Assembly (NCBI GenBank): GCA_903835005.1
Contig: CAILLK010000131.1
Location: 1-32,283, forward strand
DNA length: 32,283 nucleotides
DNA from: an uncultured Bacteroidota bacterium
Lineage (GTDB): Bacteria > Bacteroidota > Bacteroidia > Chitinophagales > Chitinophagaceae
Direction of reading: 5' to 3'
Shown here in pieces: positions 1 to 7,758 of this stretch; within the stretch, counting starts at the first letter, position 1, and each line of letters starts with the position of its first letter. A model generated the notes under the pieces. That model was not told the origin of the DNA, searched no databases, and saw only the letters and a program-made list of their open reading frames with translations. The translations under genes were made by a program, and so were the position numbers.

Positions 1-138
1 AAGCAGTGCAACAATCAACCGAGACCGTCCTGTTGAAACAACAGCAACCATTAATCTGACAAACCGCCGTATGCCGAACGGCACGTACGGTGGTGTGAGA
101 GGACGGTGAGGGAAATAATCCCTCACCTCCTACTCGAT
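1..138 (+). mobile_element. 3' end of a group II intron (domains V and VI)
   Basis: Bases 61-96 fold as domain V. 63-71 pairs with 86-94, and the catalytic triad is read as CGC at 65-67 with a G-U pair. A two-base CG bulge lies at 84-85, followed by an upper stem 72-75/80-83 closed by GAAC. Bases 97-135 fold as domain VI: 97-103 pairs with 128-135 around a single unpaired A at 132, then a 9-bp stem 105-113/119-127. That A lies seven bases from the intron end if splicing follows the AT at 137-138, which is the standard branch-point geometry. Bases 1-60 would be distal domain IV or the tail of the intron reverse transcriptase gene. The rest of the intron lies outside the window. The structure was folded by eye and fits the family very well. 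Confidence 0.85.
2..109 (+). CDS. possible C-terminal tail of the intron-encoded reverse transcriptase (partial)
   Basis: A frame open from the window edge runs 35 codons to TGA at 107-109 and passes through domain V, ending NRRMPNGTYGGVRGR. Open frames that run into domain V are often annotated as the end of the maturase in related introns, but no reverse transcriptase motif is visible in this short piece. It may simply be structured intron RNA that happens to lack stops. Confidence 0.25.
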   Translation, partial: SSATINRDRPVETTATINLTNRRMPNGTYGGVRGR

Positions 139-165
139 TGGTTAGGCTATCTGTCGGATACTTAT

Positions 166-173
166 TACTTTTG
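166..173 (+). promoter_or_regulatory. Bacteroidota -7 box (TACTTTTG)
   Basis: Matches TAnnTTTG, lies 28 bases after the intron end and 39 bases before the methyltransferase ATG. No TTG is found at the usual -33 distance, so only half of the promoter is supported. Confidence 0.45.
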
Positions 174-183
174 GCATGCTTTT

Positions 184-197
184 TGATTTCGAAATCA
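184..197. promoter_or_regulatory. 14-bp perfect palindrome, candidate operator
   Basis: TGATTTCGAAATCA is its own reverse complement. It sits between the -7 box at 166-173 and the start codon at 213, where a repressor dimer could block transcription. No cognate regulator is visible nearby. Confidence 0.35.
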
Positions 198-212
198 TAA
201 TATATAATTTAA

Positions 213-1043
213 ATGATGCAACCCGAACAGTTCTTTGAACTGATGCTTAAAGAATTGGAAGTGCATACAGAAATGCAGCCCTATTATAAGTTTCTGGGAA
301 AAAAATCTTCATGGCATTTCAGGAGAAATTATTTTCTGGAGCGGCTGAGGTACATTAAAAAATACCTTGTAGATGGCAACCCGGATAAGCAGGCTGTAAG
401 TATTTGGGATTGTGGTTGCGGTTACGGCACAACCTGCCTGTTTCTTGCCATGAATGGCATCAGGACCTTCGGCACTACACTCGAATTCTATTATGATACC
501 ATTCAGAAAAGAATGGATTACTGGAGCCGGTTTGGGGATACTGCTTTATTTACCTGCACCTACGAAAACCTGTTCGACAACAAGCCAAAACCCTCCAGCT
601 TCGATTGGATAATAGTGCAGGATACACTCCACCACCTTGAGCCTATAGATGAAGCCTTGCAGATTTTCAATGAAAGCCTTAAAAAAAACGGCAAAATTCT
701 CTCAATAGAAGAAAACGGCAACAACCTTATACAGCGGCTGAAGCTGTATAAATACCGGGGCAATAAACGGATTATTACCTTCTGGGATGAAAAGCTGCAA
801 AAGGATATTCTTATAGGCAATGAAAACATCCGAAGCCTTGATACATGGGAACACCTGTTTTCTAAAAATGGTTTCCATTTATTGCCCGGCAGTATTCAGT
901 ATATAAGGTATTATTTGCCGCTCAGCTATCGCTTTTCTGATCCTGAGCAATTGCTTGTAAAAGAACGGGCTATACAATCAGGTAAAGGTGTCAGAAGAGA
1001 ATATTTTTTCTTTGGGCTGAATTTTATAGCTGAAAAGAATTAA
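213..1043 (+). CDS. class I SAM-dependent methyltransferase
   Basis: A 276-residue soluble protein with a Rossmann-type methyltransferase core. Motif I, the SAM-binding glycine loop, is IWDCGCGYGT at about residues 64-73. The acidic post-I strand is replaced by TLEFYYD. The motif IV/V region reads DWIIVQDTLHHLEP, typical of Methyltransf_11/25 families. The C-terminal third (SIEENG..., then a region rich in Tyr, Arg and Leu) probably forms the substrate cap. The substrate cannot be told; small molecules, quinones or glycan precursors are all possible. There are two consecutive ATG codons at 213 and 216 and either could start it. The gene stands alone, directly after a group II intron end, so the intron may have inserted in its upstream region. 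Confidence 0.8.
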   Translation: MMQPEQFFELMLKELEVHTEMQPYYKFLGKKSSWHFRRNYFLERLRYIKKYLVDGNPDKQAVSIWDCGCGYGTTCLFLAMNGIRTFGTTLEFYYDTIQKRMDYWSRFGDTALFTCTYENLFDNKPKPSSFDWIIVQDTLHHLEPIDEALQIFNESLKKNGKILSIEENGNNLIQRLKLYKYRGNKRIITFWDEKLQKDILIGNENIRSLDTWEHLFSKNGFHLLPGSIQYIRYYLPLSYRFSDPEQLLVKERAIQSGKGVRREYFFFGLNFIAEKN

Positions 1044-1071
1044 TGCCCGACAATTTATTTCCGGATTACCT

Positions 1072-1079
1072 TATTTTTG
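1072..1079 (+). promoter_or_regulatory. -7 box (TATTTTTG) almost touching the start codon
   Basis: A TAnnTTTG match with only four bases between it and the ATG at 1084. If functional, transcription would begin at or next to the start codon and give a leaderless mRNA. No -33 TTG is at standard distance. Confidence 0.4.
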
Positions 1080-1083
1080 AATA

Positions 1084-1620
1084 ATGAAACATACTGTAAT
1101 CCTCTCTGTAACAATAATTGGTCTGGTATTTATGGTCAGGTGTGCAAAAAACAGTTCAACACCAGCTAAAAATCTGGCAACCTGCACTTCCTGCAACGGC
1201 GACTCAGTTTTAATGCAAAAACCAGATACTACAGATCTGTGGTATTACCTGCCTACAGCCTTTACCCCAAACGGAGATGGGATCAATGATATATTTCGCC
1301 TCGCTTACAGCTCCAGGGTAAATGCCGACAGCTCCACAATTACCATCTGGGACAAAAACGGCAATGGTGTATTTGAAGGTTCAGTCAACCAGGCATGGAA
1401 TGGCCACGACACTAAGGGGAATTTATGTGCTGCAGGTCATTATCCGCTTTACCTTAAAATTATGACTACCTCGGGAGTCTGGAAAGAGCAATGTGGCTGT
1501 GTTTCTATACTCACCTACCAGGGCAACTGCATTTATACAGGAGGGGTAACCTATTATTACCCTGATGAAATTGATTCAACCGGTTTCGATTTGCCTACTC
1601 ACGATAATATTTGTCCGTAA
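1084..1620 (+). CDS. short exported protein made of one CHU_C / gliding-motility C-terminal-like domain
   Basis: 178 residues. An N-terminal hydrophobic signal segment (residues 1-20) ends in VRC, a weak lipobox, so lipoprotein status is uncertain. Residues about 56-148 match the pattern of the CHU_C domain used as a type B sorting signal for T9SS: LPTAFTPNGDGINDIF, then ITIWDKNGNGVFEG in the place of the usual NRWG-VFE segment, then WNGHDTKGN and a GHYPLYLKI strand. Unusual points are the absence of a large passenger, a Cys-rich stretch (QCGCVSI) and about 30 extra residues after the domain, whereas sorting domains normally sit at the extreme C terminus. It could be a surface-anchored remnant or a small cargo protein. 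There is no T9SS gene beside it. Confidence 0.7.
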   Translation: MKHTVILSVTIIGLVFMVRCAKNSSTPAKNLATCTSCNGDSVLMQKPDTTDLWYYLPTAFTPNGDGINDIFRLAYSSRVNADSSTITIWDKNGNGVFEGSVNQAWNGHDTKGNLCAAGHYPLYLKIMTTSGVWKEQCGCVSILTYQGNCIYTGGVTYYYPDEIDSTGFDLPTHDNICP

Positions 1621-1687
1621 TTTTTAAGCCGGCAGTATACATTTAGCAGTTGGCAGTTTCCAGATCTGTCTTACCTGTGGATCAGAT

Positions 1688-2386
1688 TTATTTTTGAGGC
1701 AAAAAACCAGGATGTTTTTCTTTGAGTTCTTCTATTGTCATAATGCGGAATTCTATTCCCTGGCTGGCTGCATTCTCTTCAATGGTTTCGGTAAAGCCTG
1801 CCTTTTTCCGCAATGCGGTAAGGTGTTCATAATCTTTTACAGGCCATAGAAACCAGCTTATTTTTTGCTCACCGGTCACACTGTCTTTTTCGGCATAGCC
1901 GGCAAACTGGGTGCCATAAATCTGTTCTTTACCTTCATCTTTCAATAAACGGTCCTGCATCATAGCTGCCAGCAGGAATGGTAGTTCCCCGGCTTTCCCG
2001 GCTTTTTCAATCAAAGGAAAATACTGGCTTATTTTATCAGAATGCTGAATCACATAATAGGCAGCTTCATTAGCAGGAGAGTTAACCATACTCTTACCCG
2101 GATAGCCATATTTACTGAGAATATGCTCTATAAGCACTAGGTTAATAGAATCCAGGTTGTGCTGAACATGGCTGAAATGGTCATTGACTTCATCTGGTTT
2201 CAGTCCCATCATCTTTGCCAATGAATCCCTTTCCTTCCCCGGTTGTAGTATCATGTAGTTTCTGTATCGCTGGTCATTGGCATATATAGTATCCAGTTGC
2301 ATTTTCAGCGAGGCTTGGTATCCGTTATTATGACTAAAGAAACAACCTGAAAGAAAAAATAATGAAAGAAAGATTGCAGGTTTCAT
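1688..2386 (-). CDS. lipoprotein of the DUF6624-like family
   Basis: 232 residues. The signal peptide ends in the lipobox LSGC (Cys15), so it is probably an envelope lipoprotein. The body matches what I recall of DUF6624: an early DQRYR motif, a helix with QHNLDSINL, KYGYPG, a central YYVIQHSD, a DRLLKDEGKEQIYGTQ segment near residue 155, and a C-terminal domain. The function of this family is unknown to me. It lies 15 bases downstream of the adenine deaminase gene on the same strand and is probably co-transcribed with it. A shared function is not implied by any sequence motif. Confidence 0.6.
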   Translation of the reverse strand: MKPAIFLSLFFLSGCFFSHNNGYQASLKMQLDTIYANDQRYRNYMILQPGKERDSLAKMMGLKPDEVNDHFSHVQHNLDSINLVLIEHILSKYGYPGKSMVNSPANEAAYYVIQHSDKISQYFPLIEKAGKAGELPFLLAAMMQDRLLKDEGKEQIYGTQFAGYAEKDSVTGEQKISWFLWPVKDYEHLTALRKKAGFTETIEENAASQGIEFRIMTIEELKEKHPGFLPQK

Positions 2387-2401
2387 AAGGCTAAAGGTAG
2401 T

Positions 2402-4042
2402 TTATACTTCTACACTGGTGAATTCAAATTTGTTGCCATCAAATAACCCTTTATCACTCAGCTTCAATGATGGTATTACCAGCAATGCCATAAATGATAA
2501 TGTCATGAAAGGCGCCTGCAATGTAGTGCCCAGTTCTTTTGCTCTTTTATTGAATACTGTGTAAGCATTGGCAACTGTTGCTCCGCTGTCTGCCGACATC
2601 AATCCTGCAACTGCAAGGGGCAGGCAATATACCTCATCTTTATTTCCGGCTATTGCTATACCACCTTTGTAAAAGATAAGCTCATTAATTGCAGCACACA
2701 TAGATTCATCGTCCACACCAACTGCTACTATATTATGGCAGTCGTGTGCCACGGTAGAGGCAAGCGCACCTGTCTTCAACCCGAAATTTTTTATAAAGCC
2801 AACAGCTACAGGTGCATCGTTACTATACCGGTTTACAACAACTATTTTCAGCACATCCCGGCTTATATCGCTCACAAGGCAGCCATCTGCTACCTTGCCT
2901 TTTAGTTGCAGGCAATTGGTTGTCAGTTGCCCTTCTATGGCTTCTATTACCCGTATTTCAGGCGAGTCTGTCTTTGCTATTATTTTGAAGTCAGCCACTT
3001 CTTTTTTGTCTGCCTTAAAGTTATTTACAGGTGTAATGCTTACATGCGGCAACATGGTCATACCCTTACTGGCTACCAGATTACCGTTAATGTATGTTTG
3101 TTGCACTGTAAAATCTGACAGATTATCTATCACTATAAAATCGGCCGGATCATTTACCCTCAGCAACCCAGCCGGAATCTTATAATGCAGCACCGGGTTC
3201 ACACAGGCCGCACGCAGCACATCATAAAGATTATATCCTTTTTCAAGAGACCGTTTTACCAATCCGTTTATATGATGCAGCAACAATTCATCCGGATGTT
3301 TGTCGTCGCTGCAAAACATCACCTTATCGGGGTGCAATCTCAGCAATTCGCTCAGCGCTTCATAATTTCTGGCAGCACTGCCTTCACGTATAAGTATATG
3401 CATACCCAGGGCTACTTTCTCCAGCGCTTCTTCCAGTGTAAAACATTCATGGTCGGTGCTGATACCTGCATTTGCATAGGTGGCAGCATCTTTTCCTCGC
3501 AGCCCCGGCGCATGTCCATCTACAGGTTTTCCCGCCTTTTTTGCTGCAGCTATTTTAGTCATTACCTCAGCATCATTATGGAGTACGCCCGGATAGTTCA
3601 TCATCTCAGACAGGTACCAGATATCCGGGTTTTTCAACAGTGTTTCCACTGCTGCTGCATCAAGTGTTGCACCGGCAGTTTCAAAACCGGTAGCGGGCAC
3701 ACATGAAGGCGCTCCGAAAAAAAACTTAAACGGAGAATGCTTGCTGTTATCAATCATGTATTGCACCCCTTCTATGCCACATACATTGGCAATCTCATGC
3801 GGGTCTGATACCGTTGCAACTGTACCATGTATTACCGCCAGTTGAGCAAATGATGTAGGCACCAGCATCGAACTCTCAATATGAATATGGGCATCTATAA
3901 AGCCAGGCAGTATATACTGGTCCGGTGCAGAGGCAGCCTCCGAAATGGAAACAATTATCCCATCCTTAATTTTAATCTCTGCCGGATATATCCTTCTCTG
4001 GAATAGATCAATTAATTTGCCCTGAATACTGAATGAATTCAT
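2402..4042 (-). CDS. ade: adenine deaminase
   Basis: 546 residues, the usual size for the bacterial Ade family of amidohydrolases, which convert adenine to hypoxanthine and ammonia in purine salvage (EC 3.5.4.2). The metal-binding strand AHIHIESSML lies at residues 51-60 after PGFID. GTVATVSDPHEIANVCG, the family-typical segment, follows, as do CSDDKHPDEL and the C-terminal LASTVAHDCHNIVAVG region that separates Ade from other amidohydrolases. The protein is cytoplasmic with no signal peptide. The ATG at 4042 is the first good start and the N terminus (a beta-sandwich strand followed by PGFIDAHIH) has the expected spacing. The lipoprotein gene follows after 15 bases. A true metal content and activity cannot be read from sequence. 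Confidence 0.92.
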   Translation of the reverse strand: MNSFSIQGKLIDLFQRRIYPAEIKIKDGIIVSISEAASAPDQYILPGFIDAHIHIESSMLVPTSFAQLAVIHGTVATVSDPHEIANVCGIEGVQYMIDNSKHSPFKFFFGAPSCVPATGFETAGATLDAAAVETLLKNPDIWYLSEMMNYPGVLHNDAEVMTKIAAAKKAGKPVDGHAPGLRGKDAATYANAGISTDHECFTLEEALEKVALGMHILIREGSAARNYEALSELLRLHPDKVMFCSDDKHPDELLLHHINGLVKRSLEKGYNLYDVLRAACVNPVLHYKIPAGLLRVNDPADFIVIDNLSDFTVQQTYINGNLVASKGMTMLPHVSITPVNNFKADKKEVADFKIIAKTDSPEIRVIEAIEGQLTTNCLQLKGKVADGCLVSDISRDVLKIVVVNRYSNDAPVAVGFIKNFGLKTGALASTVAHDCHNIVAVGVDDESMCAAINELIFYKGGIAIAGNKDEVYCLPLAVAGLMSADSGATVANAYTVFNKRAKELGTTLQAPFMTLSFMALLVIPSLKLSDKGLFDGNKFEFTSVEV

Positions 4043-4164
4043 TTATCTGCAGTTTGGCCGCTAAACAAGCTCACAATGAAACAAATAATACCTGAATCAC
4101 CGGAGAATACTTTCGCTAAATTAGGTACTTCTCCCGAAATAAGGATGTTAAGCCAGATTACGGT

Positions 4165-4177
4165 CCCCTTTCAGGGG
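4165..4177. other. short hairpin CCCCT-TTC-AGGGG
   Basis: A 5-bp perfect stem with a TTC loop, followed by a second AGGGG, upstream of the feoA promoter. It resembles the hairpin at 20140-20152 and the one at the window end, so it may be a fragment of an interspersed repeat rather than a terminator (no T tract follows). Confidence 0.35.
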
Positions 4178-4192
4178 TTCAGGGGTATTTCC

Positions 4193-4200
4193 TACCTTTG
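4193..4200 (+). promoter_or_regulatory. -7 box (TACCTTTG) of feoA
   Basis: An exact TAnnTTTG match five bases before the ATG at 4206, predicting a leaderless or nearly leaderless transcript. No TTG lies 17-23 bases upstream. Confidence 0.5.
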
Positions 4201-4205
4201 CACCA

Positions 4206-4451
4206 ATGATTGATCAGGAAGATAACGCGATACGACTTTCTCACTTACCCACCGGCAAAAAAGCAATCATCAAAAGGCACGATGAGAGCGATTTCCAACT
4301 TACGCTAATGGAAATGGGGTGCATACCCGGTGAGCCTATCTGGATCGAAATGATCGCCCCTATGGGCGACCCGCTGGCTATTCAGGTAGCGGGGTACTAC
4401 CTGAGTATAAGAAAGAAAGATGCTGATAAAATCTGGGTTGTTATTGAATAG
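4206..4451 (+). CDS. feoA: FeoA-domain protein
   Basis: 81 residues, the normal length of FeoA, a small SH3-like cytoplasmic protein that supports ferrous iron uptake by the membrane GTPase FeoB. The typical pattern is present: LSHLPTGKKAIIKR, LTLMEMGCIPGEPI (the L-x-x-M/L-G-hydrophobic-x-PG turn), APMGDPLAIQVAGYYLSIRK and a terminal IWVVIE strand. No FeoB follows, because the next gene, cca, runs towards it on the other strand 50 bases away. It could act with a FeoB encoded elsewhere or have another role. Confidence 0.85.
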   Translation: MIDQEDNAIRLSHLPTGKKAIIKRHDESDFQLTLMEMGCIPGEPIWIEMIAPMGDPLAIQVAGYYLSIRKKDADKIWVVIE

Positions 4452-4501
4452 TGTTTTTTTTCAGGTTCATCATAAAATAATTGTGCCTTCCTTCTGAGCA
4501 A

Positions 4502-5917
4502 CTAGACAGGCTTTAAATTCAAATCGGCTCCTTTTTCCAGCAATAACCTGTAGGCATCATCATAATTATTGGGAATAACCCCATCCAGTATTGCTTCTCT
4601 TATTGCAGTTTTCAATACACCTACTTCGCGCGAGGGGGTGAGATTAAAGATGGCCATGATCTGATCGCCGCTGATCGGGGGTTGCCAGTTGCGTATCTTG
4701 TCGCTTTCCTCCACTTCGCGCAGGCGTTCCTTTACCATCTCAAAGTTCTCGAGGTATCGCTGCACTTTTTGCTTGTTTTTAGAAGTGATGTCACTTTCGC
4801 AAAGTATCATCAGGTCGTCTATCTGCTCACCGGCATCAAACAGCAGGCGGCGCATGGCCGAATCAGTGATGTCTTCCTTGGTAAGGCTTATAGGGCGAAG
4901 GTGAAGTAACACCAGTTTGGCCACATACTTCATATGCTCGTTCTGAGGCAGTTTCAGCTGCCTGAAAATTTTGGGAACCATTCGTTCACCAACTACCTCA
5001 TGACCGTGGAATGTCCATCCGTGGCCTTCCTCATAGCGCTTGGTTGCCGGCTTACCTATATCGTGCAGCAGTGCTGCCCATCGCAGCCAGAGGTCGTCGC
5101 TTTTGGCTGCTGTATTATCCACTACCTGCAGGGTGTGGTAAAAGTTGTCTTTATGCCCCTTCCCCTCTATAATTTCTACACCTGAGAGATCAGTAAGTTG
5201 CGGGAAAAATTCTTTAAGCAGTCCGCAACGGAACAGCAGGTCAAAACCAACTGAGGGTTTCTTTGCTGCCATTATTTTATTCAGCTCGTCGGTTATCCGC
5301 TCCTGCGATATGATCCTGATCCGTTCCTTATTCCGTCTTATGGCGGCAAAAACATCATCTACTATGGTAAAGCCTAACTGAGTAGCAAACCTTATTGCCC
5401 GCATCATCCTCAATGGATCATCGGAGAACGTAACATCAGGGCCAAGGGGTGTGCGTATGATTTTTTGCGCGAGGTCACTTACTCCGTTAAACGGATCAAT
5501 AAGCTTACCATAATTTTCTTTATTGAGGCTTATAGCCAGGGCGTTAATTGTAAAATCCCGTCTCAGCTGGTCATCTTCAATAGTGCCTGGTTCTACTTCA
5601 GGTTTACGCGATTCCGGGGTATAAGATTCCTTTCTTGCGCCAACGAACTCGATATCTAGCCCATCTATGCGGAATTGAGCAGTACCAAAGGTTTTAAAGA
5701 AATTGACCTGCGGTTTATGCCTGAAGGTTTCAGCCACTGCCTGAGCAAGTGCAATGCCATCTCCTGTGCACACTATATCTATATCCTTTGTGGGTCTTTC
5801 AATGATTTTATCACGCACAAATCCACCAATGACATAACAGCTTACATTCAGCAACCCGGCTGCTTTGCCTATTCTTTCAAATATATGTAATTCTTCTTTG
5901 GAACAATTGATATCCAT
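4502..5917 (-). CDS. cca: CCA tRNA nucleotidyltransferase with HD domain
   Basis: 471 residues. Adds or repairs the 3' CCA of tRNAs. The class II nucleotidyltransferase head shows YVIGGFVRD at residues 28-36 and the metal-binding pair D45-x-D47 in [16 protein letters not shown] and [17 protein letters not shown] follow, both standard for the family. The HD phosphohydrolase-type domain carries LLHDIGKP and a downstream FHGHEVVGE. The longer open frame begins at TTG 5929, but that codon lies inside the -7 promoter box, so the ATG at 5917 is chosen. The gene converges on feoA. Confidence 0.93.
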   Translation of the reverse strand: MDINCSKEELHIFERIGKAAGLLNVSCYVIGGFVRDKIIERPTKDIDIVCTGDGIALAQAVAETFRHKPQVNFFKTFGTAQFRIDGLDIEFVGARKESYTPESRKPEVEPGTIEDDQLRRDFTINALAISLNKENYGKLIDPFNGVSDLAQKIIRTPLGPDVTFSDDPLRMMRAIRFATQLGFTIVDDVFAAIRRNKERIRIISQERITDELNKIMAAKKPSVGFDLLFRCGLLKEFFPQLTDLSGVEIIEGKGHKDNFYHTLQVVDNTAAKSDDLWLRWAALLHDIGKPATKRYEEGHGWTFHGHEVVGERMVPKIFRQLKLPQNEHMKYVAKLVLLHLRPISLTKEDITDSAMRRLLFDAGEQIDDLMILCESDITSKNKQKVQRYLENFEMVKERLREVEESDKIRNWQPPISGDQIMAIFNLTPSREVGVLKTAIREAILDGVIPNNYDDAYRLLLEKGADLNLKPV

Positions 5918-5926
5918 GATCGGGGA

Positions 5927-5934
5927 CAAAGCTA
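5927..5934 (-). promoter_or_regulatory. -7 box (TAGCTTTG) of cca
   Basis: An exact TAnnTTTG match on the minus strand, nine bases before the ATG at 5917. It decides the start codon, because the upstream TTG overlaps the box. A very short leader is implied. Confidence 0.5.
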
Positions 5935-6008
5935 AGGCAGGAGAAGGAATATTTTGGATTATAGGGGAAATGCAACCATTTTAACTAAAGTAATTATTTT
6001 TTAAGATT

Positions 6009-6016
6009 TATCTTTG
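6009..6016 (+). promoter_or_regulatory. -7 box (TATCTTTG) of the DUF5683 gene
   Basis: Exact TAnnTTTG, twenty bases before the TTG start at 6037. The same spacing recurs at miaB, lptE and the arylsulfotransferase-like gene. Confidence 0.5.
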
Positions 6017-6036
6017 CCGCTTTAATTGCGCTTTGT

Positions 6037-6708
6037 TTGAAAACATCCTGTTTAAGGTTTATTACTATATTGTGTATTGGTGCTGGATTTCTGGTCATAT
6101 CGCCAAAAAGCTTCGGGCAGTTGCGCGTGGATACTACATCCCGGCATAAAGTTATTACTCCGCCTGCCAGCAAGGTTGCCGGTACCGGTACTTCTGATTC
6201 GCTTGCAGCGGGCCCGGCAAATGAAGACAGCCTTGCAAATGCGTTAAAGCCACATCCTTTTCAGCCCAATCCTAAAAAAGCAGGCCTATATTCTGCTATC
6301 GTGCCCGGGCTGGGGCAATTTTATAACAGGCAATACTGGAAAATTCCTATTGTTTACGTTGGCCTGGCAACTGTCGGTTATTTTTTTGTCACCGACCTTA
6401 AAAAATATCAGTCCTATAGGTTAGCTTATATTGGACGCATTAATAACCCATATCCCACTGATCCATATGTGAAAACTTATCCACCTCCCGGTGGTACTGA
6501 GCAGTTGAATCAATTGCAGAACGATTATAACAAATATCTCGACCTTTCTGTAATGTTTGGTGTTATTGGTTATGCTATGCAGGTTATAGATGCAGTTACA
6601 GGTGCCCACCTTAAAAACTTCGATATATCCAGAGATATATCCATGAAAGTGAAACCCGTTGTGGTTCCTTGTGGAGTGGGATTGGGCTTGGTTTTTAATT
6701 ATAAATGA
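6037..6708 (+). CDS. DUF5683-family membrane protein
   Basis: 223 residues, starting at TTG because no other start is in frame upstream and the signal peptide (residues 1-27, ending SFGQ) begins here. A Pro/Ala/Ser-rich linker follows, then the conserved block KAGLYSAIVPGLGQFYNRQYWK at about residues 82-103, a transmembrane segment IVYVGLATVGYFFV, a polar loop with YPTDPYVKTYPPPGG, and a second hydrophobic segment around LSVMFGVIGYAMQVIDA. The LSAxLPGxGQxYNxxYWK-type block defines DUF5683, common in Bacteroidota and often near ParB; its function is not established. It ends nine bases before a convergent glycosyltransferase gene. Confidence 0.8.
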   Translation: MKTSCLRFITILCIGAGFLVISPKSFGQLRVDTTSRHKVITPPASKVAGTGTSDSLAAGPANEDSLANALKPHPFQPNPKKAGLYSAIVPGLGQFYNRQYWKIPIVYVGLATVGYFFVTDLKKYQSYRLAYIGRINNPYPTDPYVKTYPPPGGTEQLNQLQNDYNKYLDLSVMFGVIGYAMQVIDAVTGAHLKNFDISRDISMKVKPVVVPCGVGLGLVFNYK

Positions 6709-6717
6709 GCGTTTTGC

Positions 6718-7758
6718 CTATTTCAGCTTTGCTTTCATCAGGCTCATTACCAGTTTTGCCCGTTCATCAAGTGAGTGGTCTCTGAGCGCTCGCTGATAGC
6801 CTGATTGCTGAATCGTTTCACGGATATCTCGATTGTTCAGAAAATATTTCACCTGTGCCGCCATTTCCTCAGGTCCGTTGAAAAATCCCGCTTCTTTGTT
6901 TTCCTCAAAGTAGAGTACTGATTCTTCATTCCTTTCATGCAGCAGGAATCCGGTTGAGCCGGGAATATGAAAAGTTCGGGAAGTTATCAGATCGCCCGAC
7001 GATGAACCGGCAACCTGCTCTGACAATAGCCCCAGGTTTATTTTTGAGCATTGAATGGCAATTGCATAAAGATCACCAAGAACGGCTGTATTCTGAATAC
7101 ATTCTTTAATTAAAGCAGATTTTGATTTGAACCACTGTTCTCCCCAGATTTTTAAATTTATCTCCGGGCATTTCTGCTTTAATACCGTAAGCCATGCTTC
7201 TTTTTTAGGCGACCAGGTGCCAATAAAGGATACATCACAACCAAATTTCTCCCGGTCTTTTTCGCTGATGGCTATTTTCCGGTGAATTTCCGGATCAAAT
7301 CCGTGCGGAATAAAATGGGCGGATGTAACGCCATATTTAGCTTCCATATCCCTGATTCCAAAAGTTTTGGTTGTAAATATCAGGTCATAAAGTGGAATGG
7401 CTTTAGGGATATTAGGCCCGTGTGCGGTCATGCTTACATCAGGGTAGAATAGGGCAAGCAGGCAATTTTTCTTCCGTGCATATTCCAATGTTTCTGGTCT
7501 TACAAATGTACCTTTATAAATAAACAATACATCTGGTAAAAAAACATCGATCTTTTTAACGATCGCAGCATTATATTCATCAGTCTGGAGTGGCCTTATT
7601 ATCCTTTCAAAAACCTTGGTGAGTTTTCTTCTGGTTTGCAAACTGATAAAATAAAATTCATCGGTTACCTCTATCTGGCAACCTTGCCTGCTCAATGCTC
7701 TGAACAACCCTCCGGCATTACTGCCCCTCCATAATGGTCCGGCACATACAATTCTCAT
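6718..7758 (-). CDS. CgeB-like glycosyltransferase (GT-B fold)
   Basis: 346 residues. The N terminus MRIVCAGPLWRGSNAGGLFRA is a typical first strand and loop of a GT-B enzyme. The C-terminal domain fits the CgeB/Glyco_trans_1_2 type: SFIGTWSPKKEAWL, INLGLLSEQ, then TSRTFHIPGSTGFLLHE, which is the R-x-F-E/H-I-P donor-site segment, followed by FNGPEEMAAQVKYFLNN and a basic C-terminal helix. It probably adds a sugar to an exported polysaccharide or O-antigen. Its ATG overlaps the polymerase gene stop by four bases (ATGA), so the two are translationally coupled. The sugar donor and acceptor cannot be read. Confidence 0.8.
   Translation of the reverse strand: MRIVCAGPLWRGSNAGGLFRALSRQGCQIEVTDEFYFISLQTRRKLTKVFERIIRPLQTDEYNAAIVKKIDVFLPDVLFIYKGTFVRPETLEYARKKNCLLALFYPDVSMTAHGPNIPKAIPLYDLIFTTKTFGIRDMEAKYGVTSAHFIPHGFDPEIHRKIAISEKDREKFGCDVSFIGTWSPKKEAWLTVLKQKCPEINLKIWGEQWFKSKSALIKECIQNTAVLGDLYAIAIQCSKINLGLLSEQVAGSSSGDLITSRTFHIPGSTGFLLHERNEESVLYFEENKEAGFFNGPEEMAAQVKYFLNNRDIRETIQQSGYQRALRDHSLDERAKLVMSLMKAKLK

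Noticed and set aside
4452..4501. Terminator between feoA and cca
   Set aside because: A T run is present but I could not find a convincing stem before it.
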